Below the pieces are notes generated by a model. It saw only the letters and a list, made by a program, of their open reading frames with translations, was not told the DNA's origin and searched no databases. Positions 31,996 to 40,566 of a stretch of DNA of 64,000 nucleotides are shown here, piece by piece. Each line of letters begins with the position of its first letter. Within the stretch, counting starts at the first letter, position 1. Origin of the DNA: Hymenobacter glacialis. Its GTDB lineage: Bacteria; Bacteroidota; Bacteroidia; Cytophagales; Hymenobacteraceae. A program made the position numbers and the translations under genes. The DNA lies in assembly GCF_001816165.1 (NCBI RefSeq), contig NZ_MDZC01000068.1, positions 1-64,000 on the forward strand, in the 5' to 3' direction.

Positions 31996-32655
31996 ATGAA
32001 CGACCCGGAAATTCGCGCTCTGCTCTATCCGCTGCTCACGGGCGGCGTGTATGTCGACGAGCTGCCCACCGGCACCACCCGCGCCGATGTAGTGCACATC
32101 ACGCCAGCTTTCATGCACGGCTACGAAGTGAAGGGCGACGGCGACACCCTGCAGCGCGTAGCCAACCAGCTGCGCTGCTACGGCGAGGTCTATGATTTTG
32201 TGACGTTTGTGGTTACCGAGAAGCACCTGCCTAAGCTGCTGCCCTTGCTGCCCGAGTGGGTGGGGGTGCTGGTGGCCGCGCCCCAGGGCCTTCGCACCCA
32301 CCGCGCCGCCGCCTACAACGCCACCGTGGAGCGCGCCCCCCTGGCCAACCTGCTGCTGCTGGAGGAAGTGAAGCAGTTTCTCATGGCGCGGGGCCTGGCC
32401 GGCGTGAGCACGCTCCGCAGCCGGGAAGTGGGGCATTTCCTGCGTACCACCGCCACGGTGCCGCTTTCCTGCCTGGCCCAGTTCGTGCGCGACCGCCTCA
32501 TTGCCCGCCTGCCCGAGCGCCTGCTCCTGCGCGCCGAGCGCAAGGCCGAACGCGAGCGGCTGCCGCCCCGCCGCAAAAAAGCCAAGCGCAAAATACCAGT
32601 TGCCCGCAAGAAAACCGCCGCGAAAAAAGCCGTTGCGAAACCCCGACTGGGGTAG
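31996..32655 (+). CDS. sce7726-family protein (PD-(D/E)XK-like fold) with Lys/Arg-rich tail
   Basis: A 219-residue protein. Its N-terminal half resembles sce7726-family proteins: MNDPEIRALLYPLL, then RADVVHITPAFMHGYEVKGDGDTLQR and LRCYGEVYDFVTFVV. The D...E-V-K arrangement is what a PD-(D/E)XK nuclease-like core would show, so it could act on nucleic acid. The last 35 residues are nearly all K, R, A and P (RRKKAKRKIPVARKKTAAKK), a typical DNA-binding tail like those of histone H1-like proteins in this phylum. No partner gene is adjacent. Whether it cuts DNA is unknown. Confidence 0.7.
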   Translation: MNDPEIRALLYPLLTGGVYVDELPTGTTRADVVHITPAFMHGYEVKGDGDTLQRVANQLRCYGEVYDFVTFVVTEKHLPKLLPLLPEWVGVLVAAPQGLRTHRAAAYNATVERAPLANLLLLEEVKQFLMARGLAGVSTLRSREVGHFLRTTATVPLSCLAQFVRDRLIARLPERLLLRAERKAERERLPPRRKKAKRKIPVARKKTAAKKAVAKPRLG

Positions 32656-32696
32656 CACTTGGGCCACCGTACGCGCGGCTGGCAGCAAACCGGGCA

Positions 32697-32805
32697 TTTC
32701 CCGCAGAGGACGCAGAGGTAAAAAACGCAGAGGTTCGCAGAGTAGGACGTAAGCCCACTGCGAACCTCTGCTTCTTTTCCTCCGCGACCTCTGCGGGAAA
32801 TAAAA
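32697..32805. repeat. CGCAGAGG-type palindromic repeat
   Basis: Left arm with TTTCCCGCAGAGGACGCAGAGG and AACGCAGAGGTTCGCAG, right arm with CTGCGAACCTCTGC and GACCTCTGCGGGAAA. It separates two convergent genes and is related in style to 6869-6963. Confidence 0.85.
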
Positions 32806-32842
32806 TCAGAAAGATTTAGGCGTAAGTGCTTTACAAACAGCC

Positions 32843-34306
32843 TTACAGCACCATCGTCATAATGGAGTGGGCGGCCGACGTGGTTTTGGCGGCCTGGCCG
32901 TCTATCCAGAGTTGGAAATCCAGGGGCTTGTCGGTCTGGTTCATCACTACCACGGCCAGGCTGCCGTCGGGGTTGCGGAAAGCGGTGGTTTGCAGCACGT
33001 CGCGGTTGGAAGAGGCGCTGATGCGCCGGGCGCCGGGCCGGATGAACTTGGAGAAGTGGCCGATGTAGTAGTAGGCGTTGGTGTAAATAAGCTTGCCGGC
33101 CTTGGTGTCGGCAATAATGGGGGCGAAGCAGAAGTTGCCCACGTGGTTGGGGCCGCCGGTTTCGTCCAGCAACACGTTCCAGTCGGTCCAACCCACGGTG
33201 CCGCCGTTGAAGTCGCCTATCATCGACATGCCGTACCGCTCGCCCAGGGCCCAGTCATTCACGCGGTCCAGCTTAAAGTTCTCCACGCAGCCTTCGGTGA
33301 AAATCAGGTTTTTGTTGGGGTAAGCTTCGTGCACGCGCCGCACGTTGTCGAAGAGCATGGCGCTGCCGGTCCAGGTTTCGTACCAGTGGTAGCCGATGCC
33401 CCACACGTACTTCGCCGCCTGCGGGTCGTCGAGTACGGCGCTGGCCCGCTGCACCAGCAGGTCGCGGTTGTGGTCCCAGGCAATGAGCTTTTTGTTGCCC
33501 AGCCCGCCTTTCTGCAGCGTGGGCCCCAGGTAGCCCTTTATGAAATCCCGCTCTTCTTCGCCCGTAAAAATGCAGGATTCCCACTTCTGGGTAGCCATGG
33601 GCTCGTTTTGCACCGTGAGGCCCCAGATGGGAATGCCCAGCTGCTCGTAGGCCTTGATGAACTTCACGTAGTAGTCGGCCCAGGCCTGGCGGTACTGGGG
33701 CAGCAGCTTGCCGCCGCGCAGCATGGTGCCGCTGTCCTTCATCCAGGCCGGGGGGCTCCAGGGGCTGGCATACAGCGTGAGCTTGCCGCCCGCCGCCGCC
33801 ATGGCCTGCTTGATGAAGGGAATGCGGAACTGCTCGTCGTGCTTTACGCTGAACGTTTTCAGGCCTGCGTCCTTGTCGGCCACGTAGGTGTAGCTGCCGC
33901 TCGAAAAGTCGCTGCTGTGGATGGTGGTGCGGGCCAGGGTGTAGCCAATGCCGGCCGTGGGGCTGTAATAGGCCTTCAAAAATTCCTGCTGCTGCGGCTT
34001 GGGCAGCTTGGCAAAGGTTTCGGCCGAGGCATCGGTGAGGGCCCCGCCAATGCCCAGCATGGTCTGGAAGGTATTCTTCGGATAGACGAAGACGCACACC
34101 TGCGTTTCGAGGGGCTGCCCGGTGGGCTGAAACGCCAGGTCTTCGCCCGCCGATAGCCGCAGCTCGGTGTTGGCGGCGGTGGCAAACACCTTGGCTTTTT
34201 TGCCAGCTGCCGAAAACGTGGAGCCTGACGAAGTAGTTTTCTGGGCGTGGGCGCTGCCCAGGCACAGCGCGGCCAGCAGGGAGAGGGGAAGTAGCTTGGA
34301 ATTCAT
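32843..34306 (-). CDS. Glycoside hydrolase family 30 enzyme (second gene of the pair)
   Basis: A secreted TIM-barrel hydrolase of 487 residues with signal peptide LLPLSLLAALCLGSAHA after the ATG at 34306. GH30 marks are GIGGALTDASAETFAKLP near the start, SPWSPPAWMKDSG, the acid/base Glu235 in VQNEPMATQKWESC and the nucleophile Glu368 in FTEGCVENF. The C-terminal beta-sandwich typical of GH30 follows (ARRISASSNRDVLQT, VVVMNQTDKPLDFQL). Family members act on glucosylceramide, beta-1,6-glucan, xylan or fucosides; sequence by eye cannot decide. It lies 100 bases downstream of another GH30 gene on the same strand, which points to a shared substrate. Confidence 0.9.
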   Translation of the reverse strand: MNSKLLPLSLLAALCLGSAHAQKTTSSGSTFSAAGKKAKVFATAANTELRLSAGEDLAFQPTGQPLETQVCVFVYPKNTFQTMLGIGGALTDASAETFAKLPKPQQQEFLKAYYSPTAGIGYTLARTTIHSSDFSSGSYTYVADKDAGLKTFSVKHDEQFRIPFIKQAMAAAGGKLTLYASPWSPPAWMKDSGTMLRGGKLLPQYRQAWADYYVKFIKAYEQLGIPIWGLTVQNEPMATQKWESCIFTGEEERDFIKGYLGPTLQKGGLGNKKLIAWDHNRDLLVQRASAVLDDPQAAKYVWGIGYHWYETWTGSAMLFDNVRRVHEAYPNKNLIFTEGCVENFKLDRVNDWALGERYGMSMIGDFNGGTVGWTDWNVLLDETGGPNHVGNFCFAPIIADTKAGKLIYTNAYYYIGHFSKFIRPGARRISASSNRDVLQTTAFRNPDGSLAVVVMNQTDKPLDFQLWIDGQAAKTTSAAHSIMTMVL

Positions 34307-34406
34307 TGCGGAAAAGGAAGCGTAGGTATCGTTGATAAAGGTAAAGAGCACGTCACCCCAATGGCTTAAGCGGCACGTGGGACCGGTGGCAGCAGCCTGC
34401 TCCCGG

Positions 34407-35843
34407 CTACCACACGTAGGTGCCCACGGCCCCTGCGGGCAGCGCGGTGCGCAGCCGCTTGCCCCGGTGCCCGATGTTGAAGGCCTGCGGGGTCGGGCTC
34501 TGGTTCAGCACCACAAGCACCCGGCTGCCATCGGGGGCCCGGAACGCCACGTTGGGCAGCCCGGCCGGTAGCGTGGAGGCCACGCGCACGCTGCCCGGCT
34601 GCGCAAACTTGCTGGCGTGGGCAATGATGTAGTAAGCCGGGTTGCGCGTCACGGCGTTGCCGGCCAGGGTGAGGGCGCCCAGGCATTCGGTGCAGCCGCC
34701 GGGCGTGTGCGGGTTCTGCTGCGGGTCGGCGGCCAGGTTCCACTCCAGCACGGTACGGGCCCAGTTGCGCGTGGCTCCAATAATCAGGTGCTGGATGTGC
34801 CAGGCCAGGTCGCCGGGAAAGTTGCCGGGCGCGCCTATCCACTGCTCGGTGAAGTAGAGGTGCTTGTCGGGGTGGGCGTCGTGCACCTGGCTCAGCGCCT
34901 CAATGGAGCCGGCGTAGAGGTGAAACGCCGAGCCGTCGACGTACTGCGCGGCCTCGGGGTCGTTGAGTACAGCCAGGGGGTAGTCGGGCCGGTCGGCGTT
35001 GTGGTCGTAAACAATGATTTTGGTGTCCAGCTTCGCGGCGCGGAACGCCGGCCCCAGGCTGCGCTTGATGAACTCGGCCTGCTGCGCCGCCAGCATGAGC
35101 AGGCTGGGGTTGTTGCCGGGGTGCAGCGGCTCGTTTTGCACGGTAATGGCGTCAATGCGCACGCCTTCGGCCCGCATTCCCTCAACGTATTTCACGAAAT
35201 ACTGCGCGTAGGCATCGTAGTACTCCGGTTTCAGGCTGCCGCCTTTGGAATTCTCGTTGGTCTTCATCCACGCCGGCGGCGACCACGGCGAGCCCATCAG
35301 CCTGAGGCTGGGGTTGATGGCCAGAATTTCCCTGAGCATGGGCAGCAGGTGCTCGCGGTCGGGCGCCAGGCTGAACCTGGCCAGGGTGGGGTCGGTTTGC
35401 CCGGCCGGCAGGTCGTCGTAGCTGAACACCCGGTCGTCCAGGTCGGAAGCGCCGATGCTCAGGCGCAGATAGCTCACCCCAATGGCGCTACCGGCCGTGT
35501 CAAACAGTTCGAGCAGCAGCCGGGCGCGCTCCGCGGCGTGCATCTGGTGCAGCAGCCGGGCGCTGCCGCCCGTGAGGCAGTAGCCAAACCCATCCATGGT
35601 TTGGTAGGCCTGCTGCTCGTTTATTTCAATGGTGGGCCCGGCAGCGGCCGGCGCGCCAAAAACCAGCCGGCCCGGCTGCCGCTGAAACAGCGCGGTTCGG
35701 TCGGGCGTGGTGAGCCACAGGGCGACCGTGCCGGTAGTGGCGGCTTTGGCCGGCGGCAGGTGCCTGGCTGCTGCTGGCCCGGGGCCTGCCAGTGGCAGCA
35801 GGCCCAGGGCCAGCAGCAGCCAGCGAGCAGAGAACGTAAACAT
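34407..35843 (-). CDS. Glycoside hydrolase family 30 enzyme (first gene of the pair)
   Basis: A secreted enzyme of 478 residues. The ATG at 35843 begins the signal peptide FSARWLLLALGLLPLAGPGPAAA; the frame is open upstream but crosses a terminator hairpin and an RNA-like element. The barrel shows TMDGFGYCLTGGSARLL, SPWSPPAWMKTNEN, the acid/base Glu238 in VQNEPLHPGNN and the nucleophile Glu333 in FTEQWIGAPGN. The sandwich end has VRVASTLPAGLPN and VVLNQSPTPQAFNIG. It is only moderately like its neighbour, so the pair is an old duplication. The leader contains a terminator-like hairpin 13 bases before the start codon, a possible attenuator. Confidence 0.9.
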   Translation of the reverse strand: MFTFSARWLLLALGLLPLAGPGPAAARHLPPAKAATTGTVALWLTTPDRTALFQRQPGRLVFGAPAAAGPTIEINEQQAYQTMDGFGYCLTGGSARLLHQMHAAERARLLLELFDTAGSAIGVSYLRLSIGASDLDDRVFSYDDLPAGQTDPTLARFSLAPDREHLLPMLREILAINPSLRLMGSPWSPPAWMKTNENSKGGSLKPEYYDAYAQYFVKYVEGMRAEGVRIDAITVQNEPLHPGNNPSLLMLAAQQAEFIKRSLGPAFRAAKLDTKIIVYDHNADRPDYPLAVLNDPEAAQYVDGSAFHLYAGSIEALSQVHDAHPDKHLYFTEQWIGAPGNFPGDLAWHIQHLIIGATRNWARTVLEWNLAADPQQNPHTPGGCTECLGALTLAGNAVTRNPAYYIIAHASKFAQPGSVRVASTLPAGLPNVAFRAPDGSRVLVVLNQSPTPQAFNIGHRGKRLRTALPAGAVGTYVW

Positions 35844-35855
35844 GAGGCTGGACGC

Positions 35856-35880
35856 AAAAAAAGCCCCCGATAATTCCGGG
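35856..35880 (-). terminator. Terminator-like hairpin in the GH30 leader
   Basis: On the minus strand GCCCGG-AATTA-TCGGGGGC is followed by seven U, and the GH30 start codon comes 13 bases after. It may end the upstream RNA or work as an attenuator. Confidence 0.5.
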
Positions 35881-35919
35881 CAGCCACAAGGTACCAAGCC
35901 CCGGGCAGACGCGCTAAAA

Positions 35920-35956
35920 ACGCAAAAAGCCCCGATGCTGAGGCAGCCGGGGCTTG
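35920..35956 (-). terminator. Terminator just after the tRNA-like element
   Basis: Minus-strand stem AAGCCCCG/CGGGGCTT with a 13-base loop and a U run. It begins about 5 bases after the tRNA-like T arm region. Confidence 0.75.
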
Positions 35957-35959
35957 TGC

Positions 35960-36040
35960 TGTAGAGTGAGGACTTGAACCTCGCTCCGGTGGTACGGCGA
36001 GATACGCTGGCGCGTCTGCCTGCTCCGCTGCCCCAGAGTG
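35960..36040 (-). ncRNA. tRNA-like element, degenerate tRNA or structured RNA
   Basis: The minus strand contains a good tRNA T arm (GAGG-TTCAAGT-CCTC), then ACTCTACA, and 50 bases earlier a D-arm-like AGCGGAGCAGGCAGACGC that resembles class II (Leu-type) tRNAs. A terminator follows at once. But the acceptor halves do not pair (the 5' side reads TCTGGGG), and no anticodon arm with a U33 folds. A competing hairpin CTCGC/GCGAG is possible. It may be a tRNA pseudogene, an integration-site remnant or another small RNA. Confidence 0.4.
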
Positions 36041-36129
36041 TGTTGCTGTAGAAATGCAGCTTCAGAATGTGTGAATTCAACTTCCCGAACGAGCTCCAGA
36101 CCCTCGGAACGCACTTGTTCCCTCCCATT

Positions 36130-36137
36130 TATCTTTG
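36130..36137 (+). promoter_or_regulatory. -7 box of dinB
   Basis: TATCTTTG is a perfect TAnnTTTG, 21 bases before the GTG start. No TTG at a good -33 distance. Confidence 0.55.
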
Positions 36138-36158
36138 ACTGAATAAACAGCTGAAAAA

Positions 36159-37238
36159 GTGAGCGAGCCGGCCCTGCGCAAAATCATCCACCTGGACATG
36201 GATGCGTTTTATGCCTCTGTAGAGCAGCGCGACAACCCGGAGCTGCGGGGCCGGCCCGTGGCCGTGGGCGGTGCCCGCGAGCGCGGCGTGGTAGCCGCCG
36301 CCAGCTACGAGGCCCGGCAGTACGGCGTGCGCTCGGCCATGCCCTCGTCCACGGCTTTGCGCAAGTGCCCGGAGCTGGTGTTCGTGCCGCCCCGGTTTGA
36401 GGTGTACAAGGAAGTATCGCGCCAGATTCGGGCCATTTTTGCCGAGTACACGCCGCTCATCGAGCCCGTGTCGCTCGACGAAGCCTACCTCGACGTGACG
36501 CACAACCTGAAGGATGTAGCCTCGGCCACCCAGATTGCGCGCGACATCCGGGCCAAAATTCTGGCTGAAACGCACCTCACGGCCTCGGCAGGCATTTCCT
36601 ACAATAAGTTTCTGGCCAAGCTGGCTTCCGACTACCGCAAGCCCAACGGCCAGTTTGTGGTGCGGCCCGCGCAGGGCCTGGCTTTTGTGGAGGCCCTGGC
36701 CGTGGGGCAGTTCCACGGCGTGGGACCGGTCACGGCGGCCAAAATGAACCAGCTGGGCATCTTCACCGGGGCCGATTTGCGGGAGCAGCCCGTGGAGTTC
36801 TTGGTGCAGCAGTTTGGCAAAGCCGGCCGCTACTACTTCGCCATTGCCCGCGCCCAGGACCACCGCCCCGTGGTGGCCGACCGCCTGCGCAAGTCCGTGG
36901 GCTCCGAAACCACCTTCGCCCAGGACCTGCACGGGTTCCAGGACTTACTGGCGGGCCTGCGGCCTTCTATTGAGGAGGTGTGGGAGTACTGCCAGCGCAC
37001 CGGTATTTTGGGCCGAACCATTACGGTGAAGGTGAAATATGCTGACTTCCAGCAGATAACCCGGAGCCGCAGCACCGTGGGCGGCATTGCCAGCCTGGCG
37101 GTGCTGGAGCGCCTGTGCCGGGAAATTGTCGAAGCCCTGTTTCCGCTGCCCAAAGGCGTGCGGCTGCTGGGCGTGTCCCTCTCCAACCTCAGCAACGGAA
37201 CCGCCGCCGCCGGCCGTCAGCTTCCGCTGGGCTTGTAG
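36159..37238 (+). CDS. dinB: DNA polymerase IV (Y family)
   Basis: A translesion polymerase of 359 residues that copies damaged DNA with low fidelity. The start is a GTG at 36159, which gives MSEPALRKIIHLDMDAFYASVEQ, the standard N-terminus with the first metal-binding Asp residues. SLDEAYLDVT holds the catalytic Asp-Glu pair. ASAGISYNKFLAKLASDYRKP, the helix-hairpin-helix FHGVGPVTAAKM and the little-finger domain (VGSETTFAQDL onward) complete it. No beta-clamp motif was searched for at the C-terminus, which ends QLPLGL, a plausible QLxLG-type clamp-binding peptide. No SOS box was recognised. Confidence 0.96.
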   Translation: MSEPALRKIIHLDMDAFYASVEQRDNPELRGRPVAVGGARERGVVAAASYEARQYGVRSAMPSSTALRKCPELVFVPPRFEVYKEVSRQIRAIFAEYTPLIEPVSLDEAYLDVTHNLKDVASATQIARDIRAKILAETHLTASAGISYNKFLAKLASDYRKPNGQFVVRPAQGLAFVEALAVGQFHGVGPVTAAKMNQLGIFTGADLREQPVEFLVQQFGKAGRYYFAIARAQDHRPVVADRLRKSVGSETTFAQDLHGFQDLLAGLRPSIEEVWEYCQRTGILGRTITVKVKYADFQQITRSRSTVGGIASLAVLERLCREIVEALFPLPKGVRLLGVSLSNLSNGTAAAGRQLPLGL

Positions 37239-37250
37239 CAAGGCAGCAGC

Positions 37251-37426
37251 ACGTCATGCTGAGCCTGCCGAAGCATCTCTCCCGCGCCTCTTGTCATGCC
37301 TAATCTGGCGTACCGAAGGAAGCATCTTTTCACCGGTGAACGACTCTTTTCCTGGGACAAGGTTCTTCGCTGGGCTCAGGATGACAAGAGGCGTGGGAGA
37401 GATGCTTCGACCAGTTCAGCATGACG
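37251..37426. repeat. Composite palindrome: one repeat nested in another
   Basis: Outer arms ACGTCATGCTGAGC and TTCAGCATGACG with GAAGCATCTCTCCC/GGGAGAGATGCTTC. Inside them CTTGTCAT and ATGACAAG flank a second unit containing GAAGCATCTTTTCACC and CTTCGCTGGGCTCAGGATGACA, the other subtype of the family. Confidence 0.85.
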
Positions 37427-37644
37427 GGCTGATATGTTCTGGCGACTTTTTAGACAGCTTTAATATATTACGAGTGGTATAGCTACTTTTCGCAACCTTA
37501 TTGGTGCCTTTTGGACTTTATACCAGTACTTGGTGCGATTGTGGCATATCAGTTGCCACCTTTGGCGCAACAAGTGCCTCCTGCCAGGGCATAGCCAGTT
37601 ACCGGCGCTCGTTCATTATTCTTACTTCCTGAATCCTTTCTCGC
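37427..37644. other. Leader region of the prc gene
   Basis: No gene. CACCTTTG near 37557 differs by one base from the -7 box TAnnTTTG and could belong to the promoter of the protease gene. Confidence 0.3.
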
Positions 37645-39774
37645 ATGCAAGTACCCCGTTTTAAGCTAGGATTGTACGCTACGGCGGCCCTGTTGGGGCT
37701 GGCTTCCTACTCCGTGTACCAGGGCACGCCCCCGCGCGACCAGGTGGTGCTGGGTACCATGCTGCAGGGCCTGAGCGTGGCCCACTTCCAGCCCGAAAAG
37801 CTGGACGACCAGTTTTCGCAGCGCGTGTTCGACCTCTACCTCAAGCGGGTAGACGTGAACAAGCAGCTGTTGCTGGCGCCCGAAGTAGCGCAGCTGCGCC
37901 GCTTCCAAACCAAGATAGACGACCAGCTGAAGGGCGGCACCCACGAATTCCTGGACGTGACCAGTCAGATACTGGCCAAGCGCACCCTCGAAATTCAGGT
38001 GCTCTACCGCCAGCTTCTGGCCCAGCCCTTCGACTTCACGGTGCAGGAAACCTGGGAAACCGACCCCACCAAGGCCGTATTCGCGGCCACGCCCGCCGCT
38101 CAGCGCGAGCAGTGGCGCAAGCTGCTCAAATACCAGACCCTAGCCCAGCTCTCGGAGCTGATGGACGAGGAGGCGCGCAAGAAAGACAAGCCGCTGGCCG
38201 CCGCCAAAGTGGGCGCGGCGGCCTCCACCACCATGGAGCGCCCGCGCACGCCGGTGGAGTTGGAAGCTGCCGCCCGCAAGCGCGTGCTGAAGTACTACGA
38301 CGAGTCGTTTGCCGACCAGCTGCAGAACGATGCCGATGACCGGCTGGCCGAGTTCGCCAACGTCATTGCCAATACCTACGACCCCCACACCGAGTACTTT
38401 GCGCCCATCGTGCGCGACAACTTCGACATTGCCATGTCGGGCCGGCTGGAGGGTACCGGCGCCCAGCTGCAGGAAGACGAAGGCAAGCTGAAGGTGACGG
38501 ACATCGTGGCCGGTTCGGCCTCGTTCCGGCAGGGCGAGCTGAAAGTGGGCGACCTCATCCTGCGCGTGGCCCAGGGCGGCGCCGAGCCGGTGAGCGTGGA
38601 AGGCATGCGGTTCGAGAAGGCCGTGAAGCTCATTCGCGGGCCCAAGGGCACCGAAGTGCGCCTGACGGTGCGCAAGCCCGACGGCGCCACGGTGGTCATT
38701 CCCATCATTCGCGACGTGGTGGTGATTGAGGAGACCTACGCCCAGTCGGCCATCATCAAGCGCGACGGCCGCAACTACGGCTACATTCACCTGCCCGGCT
38801 TCTACGCCGATTTTGGCCGCAAGGGCGGCCGCAGCAGCGCCACCGACGTGAAAGCCGAGCTGGCCAAGCTGAGCAAGGAAAACGTGGCCGGCGTGGTCCT
38901 GGACCTGCGCTACAACGGCGGCGGCTCGCTGCAGGACGCCGTGGAAATGGGCGGCCTCTTCGTGCCCACCGGCCCCATGGTGCAGGTGAAAGACAACCGC
39001 AACCCCGCCGAGGCCCTGAGCGACACCGACCCGCAGGTGCAGTACGGCGGCCCGCTGGTGGTGCTCGTGAACAAGTACAGCGCCTCGGCCTCCGAGATTC
39101 TGGCCGCGGCCATGCAGGACTACAAGCGCGGTGTGGTGATGGGCAGCACCACCTACGGCAAAGGCACCGTGCAGCAGGTGTTCGACCTCGACCGGGCAGT
39201 GTCGCCGGACCTGCAGGGCCTCAAGCCCCTGGGCTCGCTCAAGCTCACGCTGCAGAAATTCTACCGCGTGAACGGCGGCTCCACCCAGTTTAAAGGCGTG
39301 GTGCCCGATATCATGCTGCCCGATGCTCTCACGTCCTTCGCGAAAGGCGAGCAGGAAGCTGAGTACGCCCTGAAATGGGACGAAATTGCGCCCGCCAAGT
39401 ACCAGCCCACCAACACGGTGGCGTCGGTGGAGCAGCTGCGAGCCGCCAGCGCGGCCCGCGTGGCCGCCAGCCCCGGCTTCCGCCTCATCACGGAAGCGGC
39501 CGACCGGGCCACCATCCGCCGCAAGCAAACCACGCTGTCGCTGAACCTGGCCGCCTACCGCGCCACCCAGCAGCAGGCCCGCGACGCCAACAAGCAGCAA
39601 ACCGCCGCCCAAAACGCGCTGCCATCGCTGGACGTGGCCACCCTCACGGCCGATGCCCGCCCGGCTCCCGCCGACTCGGCCGTGGCCAAGCGCGCCGCCC
39701 GCTTCCTGAAGCCCCTGCGCAAAGACGCCGCCCTGGCCGAAGCCGTAGCCGTGCTCAACGATGGGCTGAAGTAA
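37645..39774 (+). CDS. prc: Tail-specific protease Prc/Tsp (S41A)
   Basis: A periplasmic serine protease of 709 residues that degrades proteins with particular C-termini and helps envelope turnover. A signal-anchor (LGLYATAALLGLASYSVY) is followed by the helical N-terminal domain. A PDZ domain sits near residues 260-350 (GAQLQEDEGKLKVTDIV, ASFRQGELKVGDLILRV). The S41 core has RYNGGGSLQDAVEMGGLF, the nucleophile in KYSASASEILAAAMQDY (residues 478-484) and the catalytic Lys506 in TYGKGTVQQ. The helical C-terminal extension of the Prc type follows. A regulator lipoprotein like NlpI was not seen nearby. A bidirectional terminator separates it from a convergent lipoprotein gene. Confidence 0.95.
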   Translation: MQVPRFKLGLYATAALLGLASYSVYQGTPPRDQVVLGTMLQGLSVAHFQPEKLDDQFSQRVFDLYLKRVDVNKQLLLAPEVAQLRRFQTKIDDQLKGGTHEFLDVTSQILAKRTLEIQVLYRQLLAQPFDFTVQETWETDPTKAVFAATPAAQREQWRKLLKYQTLAQLSELMDEEARKKDKPLAAAKVGAAASTTMERPRTPVELEAAARKRVLKYYDESFADQLQNDADDRLAEFANVIANTYDPHTEYFAPIVRDNFDIAMSGRLEGTGAQLQEDEGKLKVTDIVAGSASFRQGELKVGDLILRVAQGGAEPVSVEGMRFEKAVKLIRGPKGTEVRLTVRKPDGATVVIPIIRDVVVIEETYAQSAIIKRDGRNYGYIHLPGFYADFGRKGGRSSATDVKAELAKLSKENVAGVVLDLRYNGGGSLQDAVEMGGLFVPTGPMVQVKDNRNPAEALSDTDPQVQYGGPLVVLVNKYSASASEILAAAMQDYKRGVVMGSTTYGKGTVQQVFDLDRAVSPDLQGLKPLGSLKLTLQKFYRVNGGSTQFKGVVPDIMLPDALTSFAKGEQEAEYALKWDEIAPAKYQPTNTVASVEQLRAASAARVAASPGFRLITEAADRATIRRKQTTLSLNLAAYRATQQQARDANKQQTAAQNALPSLDVATLTADARPAPADSAVAKRAARFLKPLRKDAALAEAVAVLNDGLK

Positions 39775-39789
39775 CGAGAAATTGCAACC

Positions 39790-39828
39790 GCAAAACGCTG
39801 CCGCTGAGAAGCGACAGGGGCGTTTTGC
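39790..39828. terminator. Bidirectional terminator
   Basis: Stem GCAAAACGC/GCGTTTTGC with an inner CGCT/AGCG pair, between convergent genes. Confidence 0.8.
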
Positions 39829-39848
39829 TTGGTAGACAGGGCCGTTGT

Positions 39849-40532
39849 TTACTTCACTTCCACGGTGAAGGTGCTCTTAGTTTCGTAGATGTCTTGTTGG
39901 ATATGGATGCCTGGCTCGAAAAAATACGCTTTGGTATGCTGGGCGAACAAGTCGAAGTTGTTGGCCTTGCCGCCATTGATGACGTAAAACGATTCGTCCA
40001 GCACGGCCTTTTGTTCGCGGCCCTCGGCGTCGGGCGGTAAAGCAACGAAAGGAGTAAATCGCCCAAGGCCCCGAGTACCTTCAACCGGAACCATGATGAG
40101 AGAAATGGCAGTGACCCCGGTCTGGGTGGGAATTAGGCCGATGCGGGCTCGATAGCGGGCTCCGTTATATTCCGGTTCGAAACTGGCACTGATGGAGCCT
40201 TTGACAGCGGCGCGACCAATCTTCTCTACAATTCGAAAAGATGGAGCAATGCTAGCAGGTTCCTGGCCCACTCCGACAAGCCTCCTGAAAAGTATGGCAG
40301 ACCGTAAGGCCACGTCCTGCGGCCGAACCCGAAAGCGGCGTCCGCTGTGGCGGTCCAACAGCGAGTCGGAGCAGTTCATTTCCAACCATAGTGTATCTCC
40401 GCGCTGCATGGTGCGGGCGGTGGGGGTGATGGTGACCTCCGGCAGGAAGCCTACCGGCACGGCCACGGGGCCTTTTTCTTTCTCGCAGCCGAGGAAGGAG
40501 AGCAACAACGAGGAGGCAAACAACAGACGCAT
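39849..40532 (-). CDS. Putative lipoprotein, unknown function
   Basis: A 227-residue exported protein. The ATG at 40532 opens a lipoprotein signal (RLLFASSLLLSFLGC, lipobox LGC), so it should be lipid-anchored in the envelope. The body is beta-rich, with TPTARTMQRGDTLWLEMNC, YRARIGLIPTQTGV and FYVINGGKANNFDLFAQHT, and ends YETKSTFTVEVK. No family was recognised; such proteins are common in Bacteroidota. Just upstream lies the 3' end of a vanished paralogue (40625-40672), so the gene was once part of a tandem pair. Confidence 0.75.
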   Translation of the reverse strand: MRLLFASSLLLSFLGCEKEKGPVAVPVGFLPEVTITPTARTMQRGDTLWLEMNCSDSLLDRHSGRRFRVRPQDVALRSAILFRRLVGVGQEPASIAPSFRIVEKIGRAAVKGSISASFEPEYNGARYRARIGLIPTQTGVTAISLIMVPVEGTRGLGRFTPFVALPPDAEGREQKAVLDESFYVINGGKANNFDLFAQHTKAYFFEPGIHIQQDIYETKSTFTVEVK

Positions 40533-40566
40533 GGTAGCAAATAGAAGTACGGGGCGGAAGATAGGC

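Noticed and set aside
35960..36040. A complete tRNA gene
   Set aside because: The T arm is good, but the acceptor halves do not pair and there is no anticodon arm, so only a tRNA-like element is reported.
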